In this document: positions 16,133-24,313 of the stretch, piece by piece
How the letters are laid out: each line of letters begins with the position of its first letter
Numbering within the stretch: the first letter of the stretch is position 1
DNA from: Synergistaceae bacterium
GTDB taxonomy: Bacteria > Synergistota > Synergistia > Synergistales > Synergistaceae
Length of the DNA stretch: 52,013 bases
Assembly: GCA_031269245.1 (NCBI GenBank)
Contig: JAISZL010000050.1
Location: forward strand, 1-52,013
Direction: 5' to 3'
Notes under the pieces: model-generated
Told to the model about the DNA's origin: nothing
The model's input: the letters and a program-made list of their open reading frames with translations, nothing else
The model's database searches: none
Position numbers and translations under genes: made by a program

Positions 16133-17292
16133 CACATGGACTCCATTATCTGATCCGCCCAAAAACCGTATGCCCCGCCGCCACCCATGAGCGCCGCGAG
16201 ATCATCCATCCTCCCGGTCATTTTTTCCCTCGCGCCCGGATCCATGTCGAGCCACCTGCGCATCTCCCTCTCCGCGTTCTCGGCGTTTACGTCCCCCTGT
16301 ATTAGCTCAGGGTAGAATACCTCTCCCGCCAAAAGATTGGGGATGGCGAAACGCACCCCCTTGAGCAGCATCTTGCCTATCAGCGCGGAGAGGGGCCTCA
16401 CCTTGTACATCACCACCATATACCGTCTGAGCAGAAGCGCCTGCGCGGTGGCTGTCCCGCTGGATCCGGCCACTACACTCGATGCGGCCATTATGTCCCT
16501 GCCCGGCCCGTCGTGGTAGTTGTGGGAATCCCTTTCAACGTTCGACATCAGATATTCCCTGGCCCTCCCGGAAAGCCCGGGGGCTACGGAGAACACCGGC
16601 CGGCATCCGCCGTTCGACAGCCTCGATGCGAGCTCCGACAGCGTTGGATAGAGCGCCTTTATCTCGCCTAACCTGCTCCCCGGCAGGAGGGCCGCCAGCA
16701 CGTCCCCGCGCTCAGGCGCGTTCGGTCCCTCGATGCGCGGCAGGGGCGCGTCCGGGCCGTAGTTCCATCCACGGGAATCCTCCACCAAGGGATGCCCCGC
16801 CCAGCGGCTGTCGCACCCCTTCGACAGAAGGTACTCGTGCTCGAACTTAAAGAGCGGAAGGCAGATGTCAACGTGCTTGGCGAGGTCGGCCGCCCTGTAT
16901 TTTCTCCAAGCCCACACCGCAGGCGGCGAGATGTAAAAGATCTTCCCCCGATAACCACACCGCCGCAGCCTCCTTATCAGGGGCAGATGAAAATCGGGGC
17001 TGTCGACGACCGCCATCGCGTCGGGCCGGCGCTCCATGACGTTCCCGCAGATCTCCCCCATCAGCCTCAGAATATCGGCCAGCGAACTGAATACCTCGGC
17101 CACCCCCATAACGTGAAGGCGCTCGTTGTTCCAGAGGGCCTCGAAACCCGCCTCCCTGCTCTCCGCACCACAGAGACCGTATATGCCGCCGCAAAAGCCC
17201 CTCTCCTTGAGCAGGGTCCCCAGGCGCGCGGCGTAGTGGTCGCCGGAGACCTCTCCGGCGCTCACGAACAATGTTCCGCCGCGGCGCTTCAA
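16132..17292 (-). CDS. lpxB: Lipid-A-disaccharide synthase
   Basis: 386 residues, GT19 family. It joins UDP-2,3-diacylglucosamine to lipid X, making the lipid A disaccharide at the inner membrane. The N-terminus LFVSAGEVSGDHYAARL is the family signature. VDSPDFHLPLIRRLRRCG, FYISPPAVWAWRKYRA and AALLPGSRLGEIK follow in the usual order, and VVAGSSGTATAQALLL is the C-terminal donor-binding part. The start TTG overlaps the lpxI stop as TTGA. Upstream substrate is supplied by the LpxI encoded next door, and the product goes to LpxK. Identification is firm. Confidence 0.96.
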   Translation of the reverse strand: MKRRGGTLFVSAGEVSGDHYAARLGTLLKERGFCGGIYGLCGAESREAGFEALWNNERLHVMGVAEVFSSLADILRLMGEICGNVMERRPDAMAVVDSPDFHLPLIRRLRRCGYRGKIFYISPPAVWAWRKYRAADLAKHVDICLPLFKFEHEYLLSKGCDSRWAGHPLVEDSRGWNYGPDAPLPRIEGPNAPERGDVLAALLPGSRLGEIKALYPTLSELASRLSNGGCRPVFSVAPGLSGRAREYLMSNVERDSHNYHDGPGRDIMAASSVVAGSSGTATAQALLLRRYMVVMYKVRPLSALIGKMLLKGVRFAIPNLLAGEVFYPELIQGDVNAENAEREMRRWLDMDPGAREKMTGRMDDLAALMGGGGAYGFWADQIMESM

Positions 17293-18086
17293 TAATCTAT
17301 TCCCACCACTGACAGGTCGTGCTCCGCCGCCTCCGCCGCGAATTTTTCAGGGGAAAGGACCAGCGTCCACCCCGACTGGACGGCGAGGCACGTCAAGCCC
17401 GCTTTTTTCATCAACGAGAGCGTCTTGGGGCCGACCACGGGTATGTCGAACCTTGGATCCTGCCCCTGCCTCATCATTTTTACCAGAACTCCCCTTCTGC
17501 AGAGCGAGCCCGCCCGAAGTATGGCGGCGTCGGTCCCCTCCATGGCCTCGACCGCGACCACCGCCCTGCCGTTCACAATGACGCTCTGGCCGAACGAGAG
17601 CGGGATCACGGCCTTGGCGATGCCTATCCCGTACTCTACGTCGGCACTCTCCTCGTCGCTCGGCGCTCTCCCGGCGATCGGCCCAGGCTTGGCAAGCAGG
17701 TCGCTCAGAATATCCGTGTACCCTATGACCTCGAAACCGGATTTCTCGAAAAAATCCACTATGCGCCCGAGAAGAGCATGGTCATCCCTGGTCTTGAGGG
17801 ACGCTATCAATTGCCTGGCCGCATCGTCCATCATCTCGGGGCGAAACATCAGAGTCTTCGAAACAAGGCCGGCCAGCATTATCTGCCTTACGCCGCGCGA
17901 GGCCATGTCCCTCAGCGCGGAGGCCATATCGGCACGGAACACGGGTATGACGTCGTCAGCGTAGGAAGTTAGCGAGCCGCTGTCCTCCCTCATGCTGTAA
18001 ATGAGGGGCTTCTCCCCCTTGAGCGCCATCCTTCGCGCCATCTCCTCCGGCAGATCTCCCTCGCCCGCTATCAAGGCAACGGCCAT
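17289..18086 (-). CDS. lpxI: UDP-2,3-diacylglucosamine pyrophosphatase, LpxI type
   Basis: About 265 residues of the LpxI (DUF1009) family, which cleaves UDP-2,3-diacylglucosamine to lipid X and UMP. LpxI replaces LpxH in alpha-proteobacteria and several other phyla. Visible are VALIAGEGDLPEEMAR at the start, IMLAGLVSKTLMFRPEMMDD in the middle, and the C-terminal GQDPRFDIPVVGPKTL. The ATG at 18084-18086 is preferred because GGGAG lies eight bases upstream. It ends in a four-base overlap with lpxB, and about 60 bases separate it from lptF/G upstream. No LpxH is seen in the window. Confidence 0.95.
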   Translation of the reverse strand: MAVALIAGEGDLPEEMARRMALKGEKPLIYSMREDSGSLTSYADDVIPVFRADMASALRDMASRGVRQIMLAGLVSKTLMFRPEMMDDAARQLIASLKTRDDHALLGRIVDFFEKSGFEVIGYTDILSDLLAKPGPIAGRAPSDEESADVEYGIGIAKAVIPLSFGQSVIVNGRAVVAVEAMEGTDAAILRAGSLCRRGVLVKMMRQGQDPRFDIPVVGPKTLSLMKKAGLTCLAVQSGWTLVLSPEKFAAEAAEHDLSVVGIDY

Positions 18087-18146
18087 ATAACCATCTCCCA
18101 ACGCACAAGAAAATATTTATAACACCAATTTTTGCAATCATACCGT

Positions 18147-19280
18147 CTACCCGAGCCTGTTGGCCCGCCTGATCAGCAGTGAGCCGATCGCCAGAAAAAC
18201 CGCGTTCGGCGTCCAGGCCGCGAGCGCCGCCGGCATGAAGCCAGCCTCGCCCAGGGATTTGCAGAAGGACATTATGACGTAATAGCAGAACACTATCACC
18301 ACCGAGAGGCCGAGTCCCATGCCAGAGCTGGATCTCTGCGGCCTGCTGCCCACCGCCGCGCCAACTAAGACCAGGACCACGCTGGCCCAGGGGACAGCGA
18401 TGCGGAGGTTTAAGAGCATCCGGAGTTTCCCGGTGTCGTTACCCTGCTTATTGGAGTTCTCGATTGTGAGGCGCAGTTCCTTCAGGCTCATCTCCTCCGG
18501 CTTGGACGCGCCGGCGCCTATGTCGGACGGAGCCATGCCGAGGTTGAGCTTCTGCCTGTCGAAGCTGAACAGCAGGCTCACGGATTCGTCGCCCGACACC
18601 TCGAACACCTGCCCGTTCATGAGCCACCACGTCGCGTTCTCCCACCTGCCGGACGGGGCGGAGACGAGCCTGCGGATTTTTCCGCCGTCGAACTCCTGCA
18701 CGAGTATGTCGTTCATATCGCCAGACCTGGGAAGCACCTCCCGCACGTATATGACCCGGCGCAGCGACCCCTCCGATTCCTCGCGGATGAACACGTTCTC
18801 CTTGAACACCGGCGGGACCTTCCTGTAGACCTCGTAGCGCAGCACGTTGGCCGCCGCGCGTTCGCTCAAAGGGACTATCGTCTCGTTCATGACGAAGGTG
18901 AATACGGAGACTAACACGCCAGCCGCGGCGAGCGGCCTGACTATGCGCCCGAACGAAACGCCCGCGGCTTTGAGGGCCACCAGCTCCGAGTTGGCCGACA
19001 TGCCGCCGAAGCCCAGGAGCGACGCCAAAAGACAGCTCATCGGCATGGTCATGGCGACGACGCTCGGGAGCGAATAGAGGAACAGCCTCATGACAACAGC
19101 GAACGGCACACCTCTCTGAATGACCAGGTCGGCGAGCCGGAAGAGCAAGTTGCCCGCCACGAGTATGACCGTGAAGGACATGATGCCAAACATAAAGGGC
19201 GCCAGCATCTGTTCCAGGATGAATCGATCCAGTATGAGGCCGCCGAACGATAATCTTCGTCCCGGCACGCGCGCCCTCAC
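18147..19280 (-). CDS. LptF/LptG-family permease (lipopolysaccharide export)
   Basis: 377 residues of the YjgP/YjgQ family, the membrane part of the LptB2FG machine that extracts lipopolysaccharide from the inner membrane. Three helices lie in about 20-125 (starting LILDRFILEQMLAPFMFGI, then MRLFLYSLPSVVAMTMPM), a periplasmic jellyroll domain in about 135-280, and three helices at the C-terminus. NSELVALKAAGVSFGRIVRPL is the typical cytoplasmic coupling segment. GTG start overlapping the kdsC stop by four bases. Only one such gene is present here; the partner, LptB, LptC and LptA are elsewhere. Whether this is F or G cannot be decided by eye. Confidence 0.92.
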   Translation of the reverse strand: MRARVPGRRLSFGGLILDRFILEQMLAPFMFGIMSFTVILVAGNLLFRLADLVIQRGVPFAVVMRLFLYSLPSVVAMTMPMSCLLASLLGFGGMSANSELVALKAAGVSFGRIVRPLAAAGVLVSVFTFVMNETIVPLSERAAANVLRYEVYRKVPPVFKENVFIREESEGSLRRVIYVREVLPRSGDMNDILVQEFDGGKIRRLVSAPSGRWENATWWLMNGQVFEVSGDESVSLLFSFDRQKLNLGMAPSDIGAGASKPEEMSLKELRLTIENSNKQGNDTGKLRMLLNLRIAVPWASVVLVLVGAAVGSRPQRSSSGMGLGLSVVIVFCYYVIMSFCKSLGEAGFMPAALAAWTPNAVFLAIGSLLIRRANRLG

Positions 19281-19747
19281 CGCGCGGAGTTCGCGCGCAG
19301 CACGCGGTCCGCAACCTCCCGAACCGCCCCCTCGCCTCCGCGCGCCGAGGTGATCACGTCTGCGGCCGACAGGACATCGTCATGCGCGTCGGCGACGGCT
19401 ACCCCCAGCCCCGACCACTCGATGCACGGGACATCCCGCAGATCATCGCCTATGAAAGCCACCTCCGACCGCGCCACGCCGAGTTCCCGCGCCATAGTTT
19501 CGAGATCGGTCAGCTTGTCGCCAGTACCGTTGACGACCAGGGTCACCCCGAGGTCACGAGCCCTGCGGTCCGTCGCGCCGGAGGCTCTTCCGCTTATAAA
19601 GGCGACACGCACCCCCGACTTCATCAACGCCTCTATGCCGTATCCGTCGCGAACGTGGAAGCGCTTGAACTCCCCGCCGGCATCGTCCATGTATATTCCG
19701 CCGTCAGTCAGCGTCCCGTCTACATCCATGGCGACAAGGCGGATCAT
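19277..19747 (-). CDS. kdsC: Kdo-8-phosphate phosphatase (HAD family)
   Basis: 156 residues, the compact cap-less HAD fold of KdsC. The nucleophile motif is MDVDGTLTDGGIY near 7-19, ISGRAS supplies motif II, and FIGDDLRDVPCIE supplies the metal-binding motif IV. It removes phosphate from Kdo 8-phosphate to give free Kdo, between KdsA and the CMP-Kdo synthetase KdsB. It follows lpxA after three bases, and the GAG-rich end of lpxA provides its ribosome binding site (GGAGTAGGGG before the ATG). KdsB itself is not in the window. Confidence 0.95.
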   Translation of the reverse strand: MIRLVAMDVDGTLTDGGIYMDDAGGEFKRFHVRDGYGIEALMKSGVRVAFISGRASGATDRRARDLGVTLVVNGTGDKLTDLETMARELGVARSEVAFIGDDLRDVPCIEWSGLGVAVADAHDDVLSAADVITSARGGEGAVREVADRVLRANSAR

Positions 19748-19750
19748 CCC

Positions 19751-20584
19751 CTACTCCTCCTCCTCCTCCGGCTCGCGCGCGAGCTTGGTCCTGCCGCCTC
19801 GCCACTGAAAGAGCCCCCTCCGAGTCGACTTGGCGAACGCCACTATCTCGCGCGCGAACACGTCATCGGGAAATCGCTCCTCGATCATGGCCAAGGCCTC
19901 CCTGTGCCTGAACCGCCTGTCGAAAAGCATCCTGTATATGTTCTTTATGTGCGTGCGCTGCTCCTGTGTGAAGCCCCTTCTGCGAAGGCCCACGGTGTTG
20001 AGCCCGTATATGTACGCCGGGTTGCCGTCAACCAGCGAATACGGGGGGATGTCCTTTATGGCCTTGGTCATTCCCCCTATCATGGCGTAAGATCCGACTC
20101 GCACGAACTGATGGAACCCGCTCAACCCCCCCACGACCACGTAGTCGCCGATCTGGACGTGTCCGGAGAAGCCAGTCTTGCTCGTGACGGTGCAGTATTT
20201 TCCCATGCGAACGTTGTGCCCGAGGTGACAGCCCTCCATGATCAGGCACCCCTGACCCACCACGGTCTCGCAGTCCTCCCCGGTCGCCCTGTGTATCGTC
20301 ACGTTCTCCCGGATTATGACGTCATCCCCGATGCGGACGTATGACCTCTCCTGCCCAAAGTCGTGGTCCTGTGGATCCTGGCCTATCACGGCGTTCTCGA
20401 AAATGTGACAGTTGCGCCCTATATCCGCCCAGGATGTCACGCGCGCGAACGACTCTATAATCGTCCCGCCGCCGATTTTCGCGTTTGCGTCGACGACAGA
20501 GTAAGGGCCTACCCTGACGCCGCCGCCAAGCTCCGCATCCGGGGAGACCAGCGCCGTTGGATGGATTGCCGCGCCCATGGACAT
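19751..20584 (-). CDS. lpxA: UDP-N-acetylglucosamine O-acyltransferase
   Basis: 277 residues with a left-handed beta-helix of hexapeptide repeats (about 5-190) and a helical C-terminus. It transfers a hydroxyacyl chain from ACP to the 3-OH of UDP-GlcNAc, the first step of lipid A synthesis. The catalytic His lies in MEGCHLGHNVRMG. GGLSGFHQFVRVGSYAMIGG and the loop VDGNPAYIYGLNTVGLRRRG are family signatures. The C-terminus ends in a run of Glu (PEEEEE), which is unusual and doubles as the kdsC ribosome binding site. The order fabZ-lpxA-kdsC is tight (4- and 3-base gaps). Confidence 0.96.
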   Translation of the reverse strand: MSMGAAIHPTALVSPDAELGGGVRVGPYSVVDANAKIGGGTIIESFARVTSWADIGRNCHIFENAVIGQDPQDHDFGQERSYVRIGDDVIIRENVTIHRATGEDCETVVGQGCLIMEGCHLGHNVRMGKYCTVTSKTGFSGHVQIGDYVVVGGLSGFHQFVRVGSYAMIGGMTKAIKDIPPYSLVDGNPAYIYGLNTVGLRRRGFTQEQRTHIKNIYRMLFDRRFRHREALAMIEERFPDDVFAREIVAFAKSTRRGLFQWRGGRTKLAREPEEEEE

Positions 20585-20588
20585 GACG

Positions 20589-21110
20589 TCAATCTTCCTC
20601 TTCCCTCGCCGCCCCGCCCGGGATGCTCATGAAGCCGAGCACGGCCTCGGCCGCTACCTCTCCATCCACGGTCCCGACGAACCTCATCTTTCCGACCTTT
20701 CCCCGAAACCTGATCAGCGTAGCCTCGGTCCTCAACTGGTCGCCGGGGACAACCGGCTTCCTGAACTTGGCCTCGTAAACGGAGGTGAGGAACACCGTCG
20801 ATCGCCCTCCGGAGGCCCTGTTTCGCTCCTCCTGCGCCACGGCCATCATGACGCAGCCAACCTGCCCCATGGCCTCGAGGATGAGCACTCCCGGCATCAC
20901 CGGCTCGTCCGGGAAGTGACCGATGAAGAAGGGCTCGTTCATGGAGACATTCTTGATCCCGACGATTCTCTTCGTCTCTCCATCCATGTCTAGTTCCACG
21001 ATGCGGTCCACGAGCAAAAACGGATACCTGTGCGGCAGGAACTCCTTTATTCTCTTGATATCGTACAGGCACTTGCACCTCGGTTCCTTGACGTCGTCAG
21101 CCATTGCCAT
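20589..21110 (-). CDS. fabZ: (3R)-hydroxyacyl-ACP dehydratase
   Basis: 173 residues, slightly longer than typical because of about 15 extra residues at the start and an acidic tail. The hot-dog fold motifs are IKEFLPHRYPFLLVDRI with the catalytic His and GHFPDEPVMPGVLILEAMGQ with the catalytic Glu. The enzyme dehydrates hydroxyacyl-ACP in fatty acid elongation and competes with LpxA and LpxD for that substrate; lying between lpxC and lpxA is the common arrangement. The second ATG, two codons in, is better spaced from GGGG and may be the true start (21104). Confidence 0.95.
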   Translation of the reverse strand: MAMADDVKEPRCKCLYDIKRIKEFLPHRYPFLLVDRIVELDMDGETKRIVGIKNVSMNEPFFIGHFPDEPVMPGVLILEAMGQVGCVMMAVAQEERNRASGGRSTVFLTSVYEAKFRKPVVPGDQLRTEATLIRFRGKVGKMRFVGTVDGEVAAEAVLGFMSIPGGAAREEED

Positions 21111-21115
21111 TCCCC

Positions 21116-21955
21116 CTACTCGTCATTTGTCCCGGCCAAGCCCCTGAGTCTGAGGGCCAGCTTCGCGTGAAGCCAGTGCCCTCCGCACACACAGACGTAG
21201 TGCGCCCGGACGATTCCGCCAGCCGCGGCGAGGTCGCCGAGAAGATCCGCGATCTTGTGAGCGGCGCACTCGGACTCTATTTTATATCCGACCGTGTTGA
21301 GCGGACCGCCGTCCCCGATTATCATGACGTTATCCAGGTTTCCCCCGAGGCCGAGGCCGGACTTCTGGAGCTCCTCCACCTCGGATAGGAGCCCGAACGT
21401 CCGCGCCGGGGCGATCTCGCTCATGAACGTGTCCTCGTTTACGACGACGTCCTTCATCTCGGTGCCGATCGCGGTGCCGGGATAGTCTATCACGTAAGTC
21501 ACCCTCAGCTCATCGGACGGAATGGCGGTTATGCTGGATTTCCCCGAGTCGATGCACACCGGGACGCCAAGCGGCGCAAAGACGCGCCTTTCATTCTTGA
21601 TCGCGAAGCCCGTATCCAGAATCCCCCTGGCGAAGGGCAGGGCGCTGCCGTCAAGGATGGGCACCTCCGCGCCGTCCGCCTCTATAAGAACGTCATCAAG
21701 GCCCACGCCCGCGACGGCCGCCAGCATATGCTCGACCGTCCTCAAAATCCTGCCGTTCGGAAACAGCAGCTCCGTGTTTCTTCGGGATTCGACGCTGGCC
21801 GCCTCCTCTATGCGATAACTCGTTTCTCCAAACTTGAAGCGGATGCCGCTCCCGTCGAGCAATGGACTCATCCTGACCGACGACCGCTCCCCCGAATGAA
21901 TCCCAACTCCCTCGAAGAGCAGCTCCCCTCCGATGGTTCTCCTGCTCGTAACCAA
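21116..21955 (-). CDS. lpxC: UDP-3-O-acyl-N-acetylglucosamine deacetylase
   Basis: 279 residues, the zinc enzyme of the committed step of lipid A synthesis. Zinc ligands are recognisable as His in VEHMLAA and as the His/Asp of SECAAHKIADLLGDL; GGHWLHAKLAL supplies the catalytic His near the C-terminus. SALPFARGILDTG and ARTFGLLSEVEELQKSGLGLGG are also typical. The start is TTG immediately after the lpxD stop (TAGTTG), supported by GAGGGGG eight bases upstream. In many bacteria LpxC is controlled by proteolysis; nothing here shows how this one is controlled. Confidence 0.96.
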   Translation of the reverse strand: MVTSRRTIGGELLFEGVGIHSGERSSVRMSPLLDGSGIRFKFGETSYRIEEAASVESRRNTELLFPNGRILRTVEHMLAAVAGVGLDDVLIEADGAEVPILDGSALPFARGILDTGFAIKNERRVFAPLGVPVCIDSGKSSITAIPSDELRVTYVIDYPGTAIGTEMKDVVVNEDTFMSEIAPARTFGLLSEVEELQKSGLGLGGNLDNVMIIGDGGPLNTVGYKIESECAAHKIADLLGDLAAAGGIVRAHYVCVCGGHWLHAKLALRLRGLAGTNDE

Positions 21956-22993
21956 CTAGATATCCCCCTCGCAAACCCCTGCCGCCATGTTCCCAATGAA
22001 CCTCTCTATCCTTTTCAACCGCTCGCCGTAGTCCCTGGCCCGCCTCAGCGAGGCCTGAAACCTCTTTTCCGCCATATGTTCCTGCGCGGGGAAACCCGAC
22101 ACGGTCAACCCGCTCTTCAGGTCCTTCGTCACCCCCGACCTGCCCGCGACCGTCACGTCGTCGCCCACGGTGACGTGGTCAGCTATACCGGACATACCGG
22201 CGACGAGGACTCGCCTGCCCAGTTTCGAACTGCCCCCGAGCGGTGTGAAACCGACCATCATACAATCCGGGCCAACTTCGCAATTATGGGCGATGTGGAC
22301 GTGAACCCCCAGCTTCGTTCTGTCGCCTATCCTCGTGACGCCAAAGGTCGCCCTGTCTATGGTGCTGTTGGCCCCTATTTCGACGTCATCGCCTATCAAG
22401 ACGGTCCCTATCTGCGGGATTTTCTCCCATTTCCCGTCCTGGCCCGGCACGAAGCCGAAGCCGTCACACCCTATCACCGCACCCGAGTGTATCAGCGTCC
22501 TCCTGCCTATCTCAACGAAATCCTGAATGGAGACGAACGCTTCAATGCGCGTGTCGTCCCCAACAACCGCGTTTTTGCCGATGAACACGTTGGCCTGCAG
22601 GACCACTCTTCCGCCTATGACAGCCCCTTCGGATATGACGCAGCCCGGCCCGATGAAGCAATCCTCCCCTATCGCGCTGTTTTCATGGACGAAAGCCCGA
22701 GGATGTACGCATGGCTCGTCAGAGATCCTTCTGTCGAACAGGGGAAGGAGGTTCACTAGGGCCTCCCTCGGATGGTCCATCTCGACTCCGTCGCGGCTCC
22801 TTACCGAACCCGTCTCAGCGAGGACGGGCACATCCCCGGGGATCCGCTCCAACGCGCCTCTGTCCCAGACTACGCACAGCTTGTCTGCTTGCGGCTCGTC
22901 AGGCGCGCACAAACCGCATATTCGCCTCTCCCCGTCCCCGATCAAGGCCCCCCCCGTAATCTCGGCTACCCTAGCGATAGAGATGCCCTCCAT
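21956..22993 (-). CDS. lpxD: UDP-3-O-(hydroxyacyl)glucosamine N-acyltransferase
   Basis: About 345 residues. An N-terminal uridine-binding domain (about 1-100) is followed by a hexapeptide-repeat beta-helix; the catalytic His sits in [39 protein letters not shown] and the C-terminal helix with [11 protein letters not shown] are typical. It N-acylates the LpxC product. The open frame begins eight codons earlier, but the ATG at 22993 has GGGGGCGG just upstream and fits the family N-terminus. It lies directly after the outer-membrane-like protein and is coupled to lpxC. Confidence 0.95.
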   Translation of the reverse strand: MEGISIARVAEITGGALIGDGERRICGLCAPDEPQADKLCVVWDRGALERIPGDVPVLAETGSVRSRDGVEMDHPREALVNLLPLFDRRISDEPCVHPRAFVHENSAIGEDCFIGPGCVISEGAVIGGRVVLQANVFIGKNAVVGDDTRIEAFVSIQDFVEIGRRTLIHSGAVIGCDGFGFVPGQDGKWEKIPQIGTVLIGDDVEIGANSTIDRATFGVTRIGDRTKLGVHVHIAHNCEVGPDCMMVGFTPLGGSSKLGRRVLVAGMSGIADHVTVGDDVTVAGRSGVTKDLKSGLTVSGFPAQEHMAEKRFQASLRRARDYGERLKRIERFIGNMAAGVCEGDI

Positions 22994-23020
22994 TTTTCCG
23001 CCCCCATCCCAATTCATTCG

Positions 23021-24313
23021 TCAAAGGTTCACGAGTGCGCGCACGTTCCAAGGGTCCCCGAACCTGGAGTCGTAATGCAGTTCTATGGATAAAAAGTCGT
23101 TGACGCGCACACCCAAAGCGGCGTTTACGTCGTCCCGCCCGCTGTAGCGCAGCCACGCGTACGGGCGCCTCACCCGCCCGTCCAGAGCGGCCTTGCCCCA
23201 CCAGGTGCCGTCCGCGCTGCTCCACTCCCCTCCGAGCCACAGGTTCCGCATCACAGGCCACCTCATCCCGAGCCGTGTCTCCAAATTCCAGCTGTCCATT
23301 TGAACCATGAGCTCCGCGTACATCTCCATGTCCTCTCGGGGAAAGATCCGGACGCGTCTGCCGAAGTGCAGCCCCGCCTCAGGATAACGGTCGCGCGTCC
23401 CGGCGTATATCGACATCCACACCCACGCGGAGTACCGCCTGCTCTCCAGCTCTATATCCAGCGTAGACACCGAACCGACGGCCACGCCGACGTTCGGCTC
23501 GGCGTGCGCCTTTTTGACGAGATATTCGTCCGCGAGTATCTCCTTGCTGAGCGCCGCCAGATCATCCTTGTGCCGGTCGAGCCACGGTACTGGGATGCCT
23601 ATCACCGGCGCGAACCCCTTGACGATATCGTCCTTGAGGTTCGAGTGAAGCATAACCGGTATGGACGAGGAATTTATCTTTGACGTGACGGCGAGCGTCA
23701 ACGGCTGGTCCGGAGTGAACGAGACCTCCAACGCCACTTGCCCGTCCGCCCTGTTTCGAACCATAAGGGACACCCTCCAGCCCGGTATGCGTTCCGCGCC
23801 GATGCGCTCGATGGTCTCCTTGAGGTCTATGTCGCCCCACGACAGGGCCTCTATGGGGACGCCCCTCATAAGGCTCGCTATCTCGTCGGACATCCCCTCC
23901 GTGTCTGACCTGAACCACGAGTCCACCGGGGCGCTCAAGTTGGGGGCCGCGACGGATACGCCCCAATCGACGGGCAGGCCCTCCATCTGGAGGCTTATTC
24001 GCACGATGCCGCCCGATTCGAACGTTATCGCCCTCACCGAATATCCCAAGAGCAGCCTGTTGGCCACGACGCGAAGCAACTCCTCCTTGACGTGAACGGG
24101 CTCCTCGTTCGGTATGTGCTCGTACACGGCGTTCAGGCTGCGCTCGGCGCCTAAAGTCAGCCAGCCGTTCAGCCCCTCGACCGCGACGGAGGCGGAAGCG
24201 CGCGCTGAGGCGGCCTCGAACGCGATAAAAACAAACAGAGCCGCGACAGCCCTGACTGCCGCAACTCCAAATGCATATGCGCCTGGAGGCGCCGCGTCAG
24301 AACATCTCGCCAA
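23021..24313 (-). CDS. Probable outer-membrane beta-barrel protein of unknown function, between bamA and lpxD
   Basis: About 430 residues; not recognised as a named family. The start region has a signal-peptide pattern: AAVRAVAALFVFIAFEAASARA, split here as a basic residue, a hydrophobic core and an Ala-x-Ala site. The first half (about 40-270) has POTRA- or DUF-like alternating strands. The last 150 residues are short amphipathic strands with many Trp and Tyr (YSAWVWMSIYAGTRDRYPEA, YAWLRYSGRDDVNAALGVR) and end in a barrel-like strand. The start is uncertain: no good ATG exists, and a TTG at 24311-24313 overlapping bamA by 17 bases is the most economical choice. In many bacteria this position, between bamA and lpxD, is held by the chaperone Skp/OmpH, but this protein does not look like Skp. 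Confidence 0.6.
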   Translation of the reverse strand: MARCSDAAPPGAYAFGVAAVRAVAALFVFIAFEAASARASASVAVEGLNGWLTLGAERSLNAVYEHIPNEEPVHVKEELLRVVANRLLLGYSVRAITFESGGIVRISLQMEGLPVDWGVSVAAPNLSAPVDSWFRSDTEGMSDEIASLMRGVPIEALSWGDIDLKETIERIGAERIPGWRVSLMVRNRADGQVALEVSFTPDQPLTLAVTSKINSSSIPVMLHSNLKDDIVKGFAPVIGIPVPWLDRHKDDLAALSKEILADEYLVKKAHAEPNVGVAVGSVSTLDIELESRRYSAWVWMSIYAGTRDRYPEAGLHFGRRVRIFPREDMEMYAELMVQMDSWNLETRLGMRWPVMRNLWLGGEWSSADGTWWGKAALDGRVRRPYAWLRYSGRDDVNAALGVRVNDFLSIELHYDSRFGDPWNVRALVNL

